This document shows positions 43,253 through 54,500 of a stretch of DNA of 64,000 bases, piece after piece. The first letter of the stretch is position 1, and each line of letters begins with the position of its first letter. The position numbers were made by a program, and so were the translations under genes. The stretch spans positions 309,580-373,579 of the forward strand of contig BDDD01001805.1 in the NCBI GenBank assembly GCA_001972305.1. The letters are read 5' to 3'. The DNA comes from Cephalotus follicularis. Lineage: Eukaryota > Streptophyta > Magnoliopsida > Oxalidales > Cephalotaceae. A model generated the notes under the pieces. It ran no database searches, had not been told where the DNA came from, and saw only the letters and a program-made list of their open reading frames with translations.

Positions 43253-45455
43253 TGATAAAAACGGAAAAACCATCTCCGAAGCCAAAAATTGACTAAGGTA
43301 TATAGGGTGTAGAACAAAACAAAAACACAAAAAGATGTAGCGGAATAACAACCTAAACAAGTCCATCTTTGCATAACCACAAGACAAGGATCACCACATA
43401 ATCACAATAGTAGAATGGGTGTTACCATTGCTTGCAATGGTGACACACAAGCATGACAAAAACATGTCAACAAGAGAAATCAGGAGATTATACCAACGGG
43501 TGTAGGCTCCTTCAATCTCTGCCGCTACAAGCTTGAGAAGACAACCTTAATGATGCTCCTCCATTGTCCTCCAGGTTGTTATGCTTCTGCTCCAAGCAAG
43601 AACAGCTACTGCCTAGCAAAAACACAAACCTTACACACTCTCTCTCTAAGCTTAGGTTGAGTAAATTGAGATCGACAAGTGAAGTCAAAATCAATCCACC
43701 CTACATAAGCACTATGCTTGGTGTATATCAGTGAAAGGAATTGTCCAAGTGCAGAGAGAAGTATCACATGTTTTTGCCCAGCAAAATCATCTCTCTCTAA
43801 TGACCAATTTTTTGCAGAAATACATTGTCACTAGCCCTCCTTCCCTCTCTCCCACTCTCCCATACTCATAGGATCATGGTCTTCATCCAGGGAGTCCAAA
43901 GCCATGATCCCCATGTTTCCATAAAGTCCATGAAGGAGAGAAAACAACTGGAGATGAGAGATATAATGTGCCCACGAAGTATGTTCATGCACTGATTGCA
44001 TGTCGCGCACAAAGTATCGACGCTTTCGAAGAAAGCGTCAACGCTTATACAATAATGCGCTAAAAACATCGACACCTGTCCATGCATTAAGCATCGATGC
44101 TTCTCAGAAGGCGCCGACTCTTTGTCTAAAGAAATGCGTCGATGCTTTCCCAAAAGGCGTCGACGCTTTGACTGGTAGGTAAAGTAAATTGAGTCTAACT
44201 CTTTTAGTGATTTCCTGTTCCTTTCGAATATTGATTAAGTAAGATCAAACAAATATGTAAGATCCACTTAACCGATATTTGATAAAATATCACCAAGACT
44301 TAATATGTCTAACATATTAAAGAACTAAACATTATTGGGCATGGACCCTTTAAAATCTTGGTTAGAAATACGGTTACGTATATAAATTACCGAAATACCC
44401 CTAGGGTTCAGTTTAGCCATTCTAAATTGTCCTAGGCCAATTTAAATGCTCTCAGAATAATATTTAATATTATCTAGATGGAAAAAATAATCTAATTAAT
44501 TTTCCCATAATTTATTACGCACTGACGTAATACAAGACTTTCTAAGTCGTAGGTTCACGTGAACTATAATCCCTTGTCATACTTGACCCCGATTGAGGTC
44601 TAGGGTAAGGATATATGTCAACCCTAGATAAAACCTCAATATCTAAAATATCTGATTATTACTAGGACCTTTGGAAGATTCACCAAAAATCTAATTTCCA
44701 ATCTACCTCAACCTTGGCCAAGGATTTCATAAGTCCAAAGTACAATCATAACATAATAAGGCCGATCACCTTCGCTTAGGTGTGACAATCCCTTATTGCG
44801 CACTTGCTTATATTCGTATAGATTCGATCATACCCAAAGACCACCCGATTGTCAGCCCTGAGCAAGGAGTAGGTAAGGTGGAGATCAAAACATAACTGTC
44901 TCCATACAATATAGAGCAGTCGCTCAGGTCTAAGGATCGGACGAGTTTGAGAACTCGCTAAGTGACTAACACTTATACACAGCGACAACAAGTAGGAGTC
45001 GCTACTGACAAGAGAATAGCGACTATCCAAACAGTGTCTCCTACGAGGGTCCAGTTCAGTGTACACGCTCTCAGCGTGCACCCCGTATTTGCCCAAGTGT
45101 CCAACACAGATGGTAGTGAGAGAATCCATGCTCCAATTCCATGAGCAGGCAACATACACACAAGTCTATCTGGTTCACTAATGCCCACAAAGTGAACTTA
45201 TGACTTGGAACTAATTTGACATAAGGAATAAGGTAATCAATCTCACAACCTCTATGCTAGGCATCCAACCTTATGTCAGGGCATCATAAGCATAAATAGG
45301 TAAATAATAAACTTCAATTAAGTGATAAAACACAAATGATATTACCATAACAAATTTACACATGTCATATATATAAGGAATAAGATCGTTTATGTAAATG
45401 GATTGATACAATAAGACAGTCCATCTAATGGCTTGTCGAGTCATCTCACCTAACA
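43253..45455 (-). repeat. C3 5' LTR (2,203 bp)
   Basis: Begins tgataaaaacgg and ends catctcacctaaca. Target duplication CTAAC follows. GTCGAC-type motifs at 44015-44170 include a perfect GCGTCGACGC at 44157-44166. Confidence 0.93.
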
Positions 45456-46381
45456 CTAACTTCCCATTTGAATCCTCCCTTTGTCAACATATTAGTTAAA
45501 GGAGCTACGATTTTACAGTATTTCTGGATGAACTTCTGTTAATAACCCGTTCCCAAAAATTCACGGAGAGCCTTGATAGTTGTAGGCTTTGTCCAACAAG
45601 CATAACTGAAATTTTTTCAGGATCTACGGCAAAACCATCTCTCTAATTACGTGGCCAAGATGCTTTACTTCTCTCTCCCCAAAGCTGTATTTTTCTTTCT
45701 TGACAAACAGTTTGTGAGATCATAATATAGCAAAAGTAATTCTAAGGTGATTCAAATGTTCCTCCCAAGTTTTGCTATAAATTAAGATATCATTAAAAAA
45801 AAAATACTAAAACAAACTTACGAGGGTATTCTTTGAAGACAATATTCATTAGCGATTGGAATATTGATGGGGGCATTTGTCAAACAAAAAGGCATGACAT
45901 GGAACTCGTAACTTCCTTGGTGTGTGCAAAATGCGATTTTTACCACATCATCAGGGTGCATCCAGATTTGGTGATAGCTTGATCTTAGGTCCAACTTGGT
46001 GAAGCATATTGCCCCATGAAAGTCATCAATAAGAGGTATGTGAAATTTATCTTTCATAGTTGCTTGATTAATAGCCTGATAATCCACGCACATCCTCCAT
46101 GAACCGTCATGCTTCTTGACCAAAAATACCAGTTAAGAATAGGGGCTGTTGCTCGACTTAATCACCTATGACTTTAAAAGGTCAGCCACTATTTTCTCGA
46201 TCTCATTTTCTTGATACTGAGGGTATAGATATGGCCTTAGAGAGATAGGTTCACTTCCCACTTTTAAGGATATTTGATGATCATGTATTCTCTTTGGTGA
46301 AAGCCCCATTGGTTCTTGGAACACATCTTCGTTTCCTAGCAGAATTTTCGGGAGTTGTCCATCAAGTATCTCAAGAGGCAT
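45456..46381 (-). pseudogene. G1 reverse transcriptase
   Basis: 46166-46381: LPKILLGNEDVFQEPMGLSP, RIHDHQISLKVGSEPISLRP. 45818-46123: [60 protein letters not shown]. Below 45818 a catalytic box reads FFNDILIYS (normally FFDDILIYS), then HLGHVI and PLTNMLTKGGFKWE reach the C3 border. The reading resumes at 35230 with the RNase H. Confidence 0.88.
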
Positions 46382-46484
46382 ATTAGATGGTGAATTACCT
46401 TTTTATATTCCATGGCCAGTGCATAAACCTGCAACACAAATCCTTCTCCCCTCTTCTTGACTTCCTTACCAAGTTCGTCTCTAT

Positions 46485-47057
46485 CTACAATCTGTTTTCA
46501 GGTCGGTGCATTCCTTGTAGAACCACATTACTCCCACATGTAGAGAAGGACATTTGTAGCTTAGAAAACTCCCACAGGATTGGTCCTAGTGTTCTCAACC
46601 ACTGGGCACCTAATACTGCGTCATACCCCCCTAATGGCAGCAAGTAGAAATCTACGACCATAGGTACTCCTTGTAGCATTATGCACACCCCATCGTATAG
46701 TCCAGAGCTTGATAATTTCTCACCATTGGCAATCGCTACTTCGAAACTTCCTTCACTGTTGGGAGACAACCCTGAATTTTCTACAACTTTATTGTTAAAA
46801 AAATTATGTGTGCTACTTGAATCAATTAAAAGTATTACCTGGCAGTGACCAATGGTACCATGGACTCGCATTGCCTGGGTAGCTCTTAAACCTGAGATTG
46901 CATGGATGGAACTTTCCAGCCTCTCTCCATTATTTGCTTCTACACCCCATATTTCAGCACCAATTACATCATCATCTTCCGACCAATCTCCCTCAATAAG
47001 GAACAACTTCTTGCAGAGATGACCTCGACTAAACTTCTTATTGCAGTTAAAGCACAC
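46485..47057 (-). pseudogene. G1 gag zinc knuckle and protease
   Basis: Open for 190 codons: CFNCNKKFSRGHLCKKLFLI (zinc knuckle), VHGTIGHCQVILLIDSSSTH NFF where the catalytic DSG reads DSS, and YDAVLGAQWLRTLGPILWEF. This is typical of gypsy protease (LIDSGSTHNF, LG.QWL.TLG). Confidence 0.88.
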
Positions 47058-47664
47058 TTCTTTTGCTCATCGCTTGCTTAGATCTATCGATGAAAGTTTC
47101 TTGATGTGAAAAGTTGAGTTATTTATGGTATTTAGGGGTAACAATGGGCTTTTTTACAAGTGAGGGAAAGGGTAACTTTTTGATAGGTTGATTGTGGACC
47201 TCATACAATCAGGCAAGGCCAATGCTACTTATAGACTGGCAAGTTTTGCTGCCATTACGTCCTTGTTGATCCCTTCATTGAGGCAACTAATCTAACTACC
47301 AACTTGATACTCTTGAGATAATTTTCCTGCACGAACTAATAGTCTCGCACTGAGCTAATTTTCTGTAACTTATTTAAATCACCAAAAAAGTCTTGATATT
47401 GAGTAGGGCCATACCGAACATGCAAACCTTCCTTGAAGGCTAGCCACGAGATAACTCTTTCTTCCTCTTTCATTATTTAGTACCACAATTGGGCGTCACC
47501 CTCAAGGTTCAAAGATGCAAGCGGAACACGATATTCTTAAGAAGTTTGGTGGAATTCAAAAAGCTGATCAACTCTGCAAACCCAACTAGTCGGATCTTCA
47601 GAATAGTTAAACTCGGGAAAGTCCAGGTTCACTGTCTTTGGCAGGCAAGCTCCAAAGGACCCAA
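47058..47664 (-). pseudogene. G1 gag, middle part
   Basis: The minus strand gives KTVNLDFPEFNYSEDPTSWV, VDQLFEFHQTS, VPLASLNLEGDAQLWY in one frame with stops. This matches Retrotrans_gag (F.GEDP..W...AEQFF, LEGDA..WY). It is directly interrupted by GB at 47665, and the N-terminal part is at 50378. Confidence 0.78.
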
Positions 47665-48044
47665 TGACGAGGAACAGAAGCACGAAATAACTAGATTATC
47701 GTTCTAGTTCAACGCAAACGTTGAATCCAGAAGGAAATTCTTAAATCCACAAGAATAAAGCTGGAATCCACCAGAAATTTTAGGGAGCTCTGAATTTTAT
47801 TAAACTGAAAATTGCTTACAACCTCAGCCATAAGACAATATTTATATTGTCATAAGAAAACCTAAACCAATAGGAAACCTAAATCAACTTAAACTAATAA
47901 ACACAGTTAAAATAAATAAAATAACAAAAATATAAAAATATGAAAACATCCCGAAATATAATAAAATGTCAAAACGAGGCCTTACGGTGCGGTTTCTACC
48001 GTCCAAGCTGATTGAGGAATTCTTCTTCTAATTGAACCGCGCCA
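47665..48044 (-). repeat. GB 3' LTR (380 bp)
   Basis: Pairs with 50016-50377. A TATA-like TATAAATA box (minus strand) lies at about 47845-47855 within 'acaatatttatattgt'. Confidence 0.87.
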
Positions 48045-48104
48045 ATCTCCTCCACCTGAAAAGAACTCGACCTTGAGTTAATGTCTGGATACAACGGCTT
48101 CTCT

Positions 48105-49198
48105 TCATGTACATGAAGCTTCCATCGCTAAACTCTTTGTTACCCTTGTACATGGATCACCAAATGTATGGGTTGATACTCTAATATTGCAACTCTTTGA
48201 ACCAATGCAAGCCTTCTGTACAAAGGAAAGAGCCCTAGAACTCTTGCAGTGGCCATGGCTAAAAGACCCACAAGTACCATCAGGAGTTCCAAAACTTGCA
48301 AACTTGATTGAAGAAAGGACCTGATTAGGAAGTGGGCATTCAAGTGATAGTATAGGTCCTGATCTCCTTTCTGTTTTTGAACATGTACTCCACATGTCTA
48401 TGGGGAATGGGTGAGACTCTGATACATGCGAGCACAAACTTCCAGCCTGTTTTGCATAAAAAGTTATTTGCGTTGGATCACCACCCATTTGCTCAAACAA
48501 TACAAGGGTGTTCCCACTTGGTTGCAACCATGAACGGGGTACATGGTACAATTGCTGAGATGGCTTTCCCCAGTTCTTGAGGCATTTACTGGATCCATAA
48601 GCTCCTCTGTAATTACAAGAATGGGTGCAATCATTACTTTGGACAATGTAGGTTGGCCAATAACGCCCAATTCTATGTTTGTTGACCCAGGCCTCACCCT
48701 TCCTCAAACCTGTTAAGTCTAGTGCTATGGGATCATTGCCAACGGGGTCATCGAAAGTGGTCTTATACCATATCAAGGGCTGTTTAATGGGTAAGAGAGA
48801 TTCTGAAACCCAATCTGAAGAACTTCCACTAAAAACACCTAATTCTTCACCTTTTAGTCCAACATGATATGTCCACTACACTGAAGAGAGATCAAAAGTA
48901 GAGCTACTTTCTGAGCCTGTCAAGTTCACTGGACCAGTGATCCCCGCTCCCCTTAAATCAAGGAAAGCTCCATAGTTCTAAAGTCCCACTATCAAACTCA
49001 AGATATCAATTTTATTTTTTACAAGGGCCAGTGTAATGGGGATTTTCGCTGCAATCTTACTATTGTTAGCGTTTCCCGTCTCACTCCCTTTAATGCCAAT
49101 GCTTGTTGAGTACCACAAGTAGTCACTTTTATCAGCAGTTGTATTTATTTGTTCCAATAATCCAAGTTTTGTAAATGCATCATTCTTTGAGATACCCA
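48105..49198 (-). pseudogene. Captured beta-galactosidase (GH35) C-terminal fragment with SUEL lectin domain
   Basis: Continuous similarity to the C-terminal third of plant BGAL proteins of the BGAL8-like type: [127 protein letters not shown]. The SUEL/galactose-binding lectin domain follows (LECPLPNQVLSSIKFASFGT, CKSSRALSFVQKACIGSKSC, FGDPC), ending KSLAMEASCT and stop. Introns, numerous in plant BGAL genes, are absent over about 365 codons. About 30 residues are missing after IKG. Two CAG-to-TAG stops occur (48978-48980, 48876-48878). The catalytic GH35 domain is absent, so it cannot be an active enzyme. Confidence 0.92.
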
Positions 49199-49997
49199 CT
49201 AGTTCATTTGTCTCTGTCAAATTATTCCGCTCAGACAGCCTAGTAAATTCGGTTGTGTAATCTGTCACTGATTTGTTTCCCTGTGAACAATTTTGATACA
49301 ACTGAAAGAGATGCTGCTCATAATCCTGAGGTAGGAACCTCTCTATCATGAATTGTTTCATATGACGCCACGACCGAATGGGAGCTTTATGTTGACGCTC
49401 ACGGGTTCACTGTAAGTGATCCCACCATACTGCAGCACCACTCTTGAACTTAAAAGCCACTACGCGTACCACCTTTTCGTCCGGGACATTCATCATATAA
49501 GCCCATCATTCGACCTCTGATAGCCAATCAAGAAAATCCTCAATTTGAATATTTCCATTGAAACTAGGGACATCTGCCTTCAACCTATAGTCTTCAAAAT
49601 CACGATTCCTTCTGCCATAGCTCTTCTCCATCCGAACCCTAATCTGAATCTATCTCATCATGGTCAGGAACATAACGAGGGGGATTAGGGTTTCTTCTAT
49701 TCCTACCACAGCCACCACCTACAGGTTCGTAGTCAGGACGTCGCCGCAGGGGAACATAATCTGGTTGGACTTCGTCAATAGGATGACCTAGGGCAAACCC
49801 CTGGGCGCTGTTCCGATTGAAGGCAGGCTTTGGGTTGGCATTGAGACCCATTTTATTACGGAGTTCTATAAACTGTAACCCATGATCCTCCACCACCGTA
49901 CATAAGGCCTGTAGACGACAACTCAGGTCGTTGACTTGACGAAGAACACTGTCAAGGGTTGCACCTTCATTCACTTTAGTAGCCATTGAACAGAGAA
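49199..49997 (-). pseudogene. GB gag (gypsy-type)
   Basis: Starts MATKVNEGATLDSVLRQVND at about 49988 with a coiled-coil-like N-terminus, then a Pro/Arg-rich stretch. After frame changes come [40 protein letters not shown], and 49200-49361 [40 protein letters not shown]. This is a clear Retrotrans_gag domain. The last open frame runs directly into the beta-galactosidase (ETNELV then [10 protein letters not shown]) without a stop. Confidence 0.88.
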
Positions 49998-50001
49998 AAA
50001 C

Positions 50002-50014
50002 CTCTGTATACCAA
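50002..50014 (-). promoter_or_regulatory. GB primer-binding site
   Basis: Minus strand TGGTATACAGAGG, the tRNA-Met complement with one extra base, next to the LTR border at 50016. Confidence 0.7.
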
Positions 50015-50015
50015 C

Positions 50016-50377
50016 TGAAGCAGAACGGAAACACGAAATAACTAGATTATTGTTCTAGTTCAATGCAAATCTTGAATCCACAAGAATAAAGTTGGAATCC
50101 ACCAAAAATTTTAGAGAGAACTCTGAATTTTATTAAACTAAAAACTGGTTGCAACCCTAGTCATAAGACAGTATTTATACTGTCATAAGAAAACCTAAAC
50201 CAATAAGAAACCTAAATCAACTTAAACTAATAAACATAGTTAAAATAAATAAAATATAAAAATACGAAAACATCATGAAATATAATAAAACGTTGAAATG
50301 AGACCTTAAACGAGGTCTTAAGATGTGGTTTCTGTCGTGCAAGCTGATTGAGGAATTCTTCTAATTGAACCGTGTCA
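50016..50377 (-). repeat. GB 5' LTR (362 bp)
   Basis: Begins tgaagcagaacgg and ends ttgaaccgtgtca on the plus strand. It is colinear with 47665-48044 with scattered substitutions and small indels. Confidence 0.87.
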
Positions 50378-50621
50378 CCCGGAGCCATTCGTAGTATGAT
50401 GTCGTCCATCAAATCCTCCCCCACGTCTATTATTGGAGAACTCACAACGATCATGGCTGCCACTGCTATTATCGAGCTTGGTATTGATAACAGCAATATA
50501 GTTTCCCATCAAGTCCATCATCTCCTCAAAGCTGTGCTTTTGCTCTTCCTTAAGGCTTCCTATTTTTTACTATAAACTACCAACCTTGGACTCAAGTCAT
50601 TCGAACCATTGGTCAACAATG
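50378..50621 (-). pseudogene. G1 gag, N-terminal part
   Basis: The minus strand reads FEEMMDLMGNYIAVINTKLD and NSSGSHDRCEFSNNRRGGGF, a gypsy gag start just downstream of the G1 primer site. It is cut off by GB. Confidence 0.65.
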
Positions 50622-50623
50622 GC

Positions 50624-50637
50624 TCTCTCTAATACCA
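50624..50637 (-). promoter_or_regulatory. G1 primer-binding site
   Basis: Minus strand TGGTATTAGAGAGAG, one base from the tRNA-Met complement, 8 bases inside the LTR border. Confidence 0.7.
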
Positions 50638-50645
50638 AACTATTA

Positions 50646-51050
50646 TGTGCAAGGGGTAAATGGAGAGGGAGAACGGTAGGCACCAAGGATACATTTCTGA
50701 TATAAGGACCTTAGTTCTCTACCAACTTTGTTTTGGTTTCTTTTACCTATTTTAGAAAGGAAAAGTAAAGAGACCAATAAACAGAAAAAAATACGAAAGA
50801 TTTTTCGAGACAAACCAACCTCCAAGCCAAAGCTTATATTAAAGGATTCTAAATAACAATAATATATAGAGATTCCTACAACAATTACTCTTATTATTCC
50901 TAGAAAATAGCTTTAATAGCTTTTCTCCTAGATAGGACTTGATAACTGATAGCTTTTCTTCCAGAGATTAGAACTTAATAACTGAGTAATAACAAACATG
51001 CCAACACTAGGCTTATTAATATGACATAATAAAAATCAAGTCACCTAACA
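50646..51050 (-). repeat. G1 5' LTR (about 405 bp)
   Basis: The minus strand starts TGTTAGGTGACTTG and ends CCCCTTGCACA. The first 70 bases match the truncated LTR at 21104-21174. Confidence 0.85.
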
Positions 51051-51217
51051 TCCATCAAGGCGACCCAACTGACCATAACTTAAAAAAAGCAACAAAGATA
51101 AACGCATATACATATTGAGTTGGTGGGACGCCTACCAAATAAGGTGAGACCGTCCAACATATTCTATATTCCATCTACTGAAATGGAAATTTTTTGTTTG
51201 CTTTCATTGCGTAATAG

Positions 51218-51523
51218 ATATTTTGGAATGGTGGTTCAACAAACAAGGATCCTTCTCTCTTCCCAAATCCAGACAACTTTGATGCTTCGAGGTTTGAAGG
51301 AGCAGGACCAAAATCTTATTCATATGTTCCATTTGGAGGCGGACCAAGGATGTGCGTTGGGCTAGATTTTGCTCGGCTGCAAGTGCTTGTTTTCTTGCAT
51401 AACATGGTCAAAAGATTTCAATGGGATCTATTGATTCCTGATGAAAGAGTGGGATATGATCCCATTCTTGTACCCCGTAAAGGACTTCCAATTCGTCTTC
51501 GACCTCACGACTCCCATACTTGA
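51218..51523 (+). CDS. Cytochrome P450, CYP716/CYP728-like: terminal exon with haem-binding loop
   Basis: After an AG acceptor (51216-51217) the frame reads IFWNGGSTNKDPSLFPNPDN, FDASRFEGAGPKSYSY, then the haem-binding signature PFGGGPRMCVG with the axial cysteine, DFARLQVLVFLHNMVKRFQW, and ends GLPIRLRPHDSHT with TGA at 51521-51523. It begins in phase 0, which fits the exon ending GGATGGAAG at 14573. The residues needed after GWK follow without gap. The exon lies 36,644 bp from its partner. All invariant P450 motifs present in the window (AGxDT, ExxR, FDxSRF, FGGGPRMC) are intact. Confidence 0.93.
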   Translation: MFWNGGSTNKDPSLFPNPDNFDASRFEGAGPKSYSYVPFGGGPRMCVGLDFARLQVLVFLHNMVKRFQWDLLIPDERVGYDPILVPRKGLPIRLRPHDSHT

Positions 51524-54500
51524 TACTACTGATTACCTGTCCTCTAAACTTCTAGAAGTTATAGTTACTCTACAAACAATTTTTTTTTCTTGTGAATTCT
51601 TATTATTGTATATTTTATTTGCCTGTTTTTGAATTGTGGATTTATAATAGTATACAGGGATGATTGTAGAATAAAATAAAGATATTAAGGATATAAGTAA
51701 ATGTCCAGTCAATCTCTGTAACAACAATTCTATTTATGTATTCAACATATATTATGACATTTCATTTATCATAATATGTATGTATAATATACAAATGATC
51801 TTATGAGAAAATTATTAAGAAAAAGTTTATAAAATATTTTAGAAAACCACCTTAAATCTTATACATGTTAAAAAGTTATGGGTTTACCTTACACTATAAA
51901 TAAAGTTTTTATGCGTAGATTTTAAATACACAATTCTTGCAACACCAAATATTGTTATTGTTAGGCTATTGAGAGATAATATAATTGGGTTTTGGGTGGT
52001 TCGGTTTGTGAGTTTTACTTACTCATAAATTTTTAGTATAATAAATAGTTAAGTGAGTTGAGCTATTATAAATGGTGTAACTACAGATTTTATAATGGAG
52101 ATCGTAGACGTAGGTATTTATGAGTTTGTCGAACTACTTAAAAATAAATGTGTTGTTTATTTTTATTGATTTATTATTTGTTGTATTTGTGCGCGTGGAA
52201 TTGTTCTTCAATTTCGTGTAGAATTAAACAAAAAAGTATAATTATGATGAAATTAAAATAATTAGATATGTTATTTTAGTATAGTTCATAATAAAACATA
52301 TATATGGATGTTTATTTTAACACTAAGTACATTCAATTGATCAAATTAGAAACGCCTAAACGGAGTTATCAATATTTGTTAATTAAGAAATTTAATGTTA
52401 CAATTGTACATGATCTAAGACACCACGGATGTCTGGTGTATGTAAGATTATGTTTAAGATGAACCGAGATGATTTCCATTTTGAATTTTTAAGAAAATAT
52501 TAGATATGACAGACTATATATATATTATAGAGGCATGTGTGTGTAATAAGAATTTTATCACAATTATTGAAGAAGATAATAATATTTTATATAGGCTGAT
52601 TATTTCATAATTTATGGAGTCTTTAAACAAAGCATGACATAACTCAAAAAAAAAATGTGTTTTCACAAGAATTATGAAATTAATAGTGATATAAATATAG
52701 TTAAATATTGGTGTTTGACATAAAATTTCATAATGTAATTTTAATTGGAGCATTCCATATTTGGGAGGGTAAATTACGACTTGGCCACTATGATTGAAAA
52801 TGTTTTGCAGATTTCATTCATATTATATGAGTAGTTATTATAGACTCTTATGTGTCAATCTTGTCATGTACTATATTCGGATATATTTAGTGGGTAATTA
52901 TTAATGGTGAAGAGATTAAAATGGTTTAATTAATTAAATGCAATAAATTACGCATCTATTGTTAGTATGATTATAAACCCTATGGGTCAAGGACATATCC
53001 AATAAAGATTATGATTTAATTAATAAATTGATATTTATAAAGGTTATAAATGAAAACTCTAAGAACTAATAACCCTTAAAATTATAAGTTTGGACTAAAA
53101 GGAAATTAATGTGAGCACATTATTGGTAACTAGTGTTTCTCGCTCCCTACGTGCATGACCGAGAAATCAATATTTAAATTTGTTCATATATATTTGAGGA
53201 ATTCTTAAGTAAATACGGTTCATATATCTTATCTCTGTTTTTTTTTTAAAAATATTTTTTTAGAGAGAACAAAAGTACTCGTGATAAATCTTGTGTCCAC
53301 CTTAGTATTTTCTATGTATAAACATAGAAATCGTACATTTATCTCATTTCATAATCAATGAGGGACAAAATATTCTAAAATATAAAATTCTCTTCAATAA
53401 GAGTATGAAATTATGATTTTGAGACCGGATATTTGGTACAAATTATAATTTTTTAATTGTGCATGCATACTAATTTTTTACGGCCTTCCCCATGTTAAAA
53501 AGCCTTATTATAGAGGAGAAGGTGGCATCCTTATAATGCCCATTAACTTTCCATAATTTTTCCATGTGAGATCCGGGTACCTCTACTACATAACATATTA
53601 AAAAATCTCCAACTCCAAATAACATACATTTATCGTGCAAATACTCTGATACTCATACTTGACATGCCTTCACGTTTGTATCCAAGGTAGTAATGCGTAC
53701 ATGAGCCTTTACAATGGCTGTTCAAATTTGAATTCTAATCCATATCTTAGGCAATCTACTGTACACCTGTTTTCTAACAAAATTACTCTTAGAAACGGTC
53801 TAGGAATACGGACGTGTCAGGAAGAAATACTCTCAATTAGTACTGCGCAAATCAAACGAAGTGAAGATGACTGTAATCTTTTCTCAGTTCTAAACCTCTA
53901 ATACTCAATATTAACAGGTATGAATTATTGTGATAATTGTGGTGACAGTGAAAAAAATGCTTTAATGAAGTGATGAATTAATGATCATCACATGAATTTG
54001 ATGGAAATGGATTTCATGAAAGTGGAATCAAAGTGAAATACAGAAGTTTGAAAATTCTACCATTAAAACTACTCCTAAATTTTAAATAATCTACTCCTAC
54101 TTCTAAGAGGAAAAAGCTGTAAAGGAATATGTTGAAATTAATTCAATTGCATGTTTATAAGTGGTCAAGACACTTTTATAATGAGTTTGTCAGCCATATT
54201 TATAGACTCTCATAGGTAGTTAGTGAAAATTCAGATTCAAATGGATAGTTACATATTTAAAATTTAATTTAAAAAATGATGTAACAATTCCCTCCTTTGC
54301 TAGACTGCCTTTTGCTTGACTATAACATGACCAACATTGTTGAACCGTACCATATATTGCTGGACCTTCTAAAACCAATTTAATTTTATTGGACAATTCC
54401 TTCTTTTGGCTATACCGTTATTAGACAATTCCTCCCTTTCCTATACCGTATATACGGTCTAATCGTCTCAAATAACCGTTTCATATTTTGCTAGGCCATA

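Larger units (their letters stand above)
35231..45455 (-). mobile_element. C3: Angela-like Ty1/copia element with 2.2-kb LTRs
   Basis: LTRs at 35231-37425 and 43253-45455. Target duplication CTAAC is at 35226-35230 and 45456-45460. The primer-binding site is TGGTATCAGAG (minus strand, 43241-43251) and the purine tract is AAGTGGGAGAT (37426-37440). It carries one polyprotein region (37450-41526): gag, protease, integrase, RT, RNase H in copia order. The sequence style (GLKQAS.SWN.HFDEA, GDVKIE-like tail, 2-kb LTRs) is closest to Angela/BARE-type elements. It sits in G1 between RT and RNase H. Confidence 0.93.
47665..50377 (-). mobile_element. GB: non-autonomous LTR retrotransposon carrying a host beta-galactosidase fragment
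   Basis: Two direct repeats, 47665-48044 and 50016-50377, act as LTRs. The minus strand starts TGRCRCGGTTCAATTAG. The primer site is TGGTATACAGAG (50002-50014) and the purine tract is AGGTGGAGGAGAT next to the left LTR (48045-48057). The interior encodes a gypsy-type gag (about 49990-49200) fused to plant beta-galactosidase (49196-48105). There is no protease, RT or integrase, so mobilisation would need another element. It sits in the gag of G1, whose sequence continues on both sides. Flanking bases (CCCGG right, CCCAA left) agree only in part, so the exact target duplication is uncertain. Confidence 0.85.
21104..51050 (-). mobile_element. G1: chromovirus-like Ty3/gypsy element, split by three later insertions
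   Basis: G1 runs on the minus strand from the 5' LTR (50646-51050) to a truncated 3' LTR (21104-21174). Its parts are dispersed: gag at 50378-50600 and 47058-47664, protease 46485-47057, RT 45456-46381, RNase H 34694-35230, integrase 33729-34659, and integrase tail with chromodomain-like end 21180-21498. Gaps are filled by GB (47665-50377), C3 (35231-45455) and G2 (21499-33728). The broken reading frames rejoin across each gap, and G2 and C3 have exact target duplications. G1's own right flank is 'tccat'; its left end is lost next to the LINE poly(A), so its target duplication cannot be checked. Confidence 0.88.

Noticed and set aside
48105-49198. A functional beta-galactosidase gene
   Set aside because: It lacks the catalytic GH35 domain and has two internal stops, an internal deletion, and LTR borders around it.
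53659-53901. 80-codon open frame as a small gene
   Set aside because: No recognisable domain, no neighbour support, AT-rich surroundings; expected by chance.
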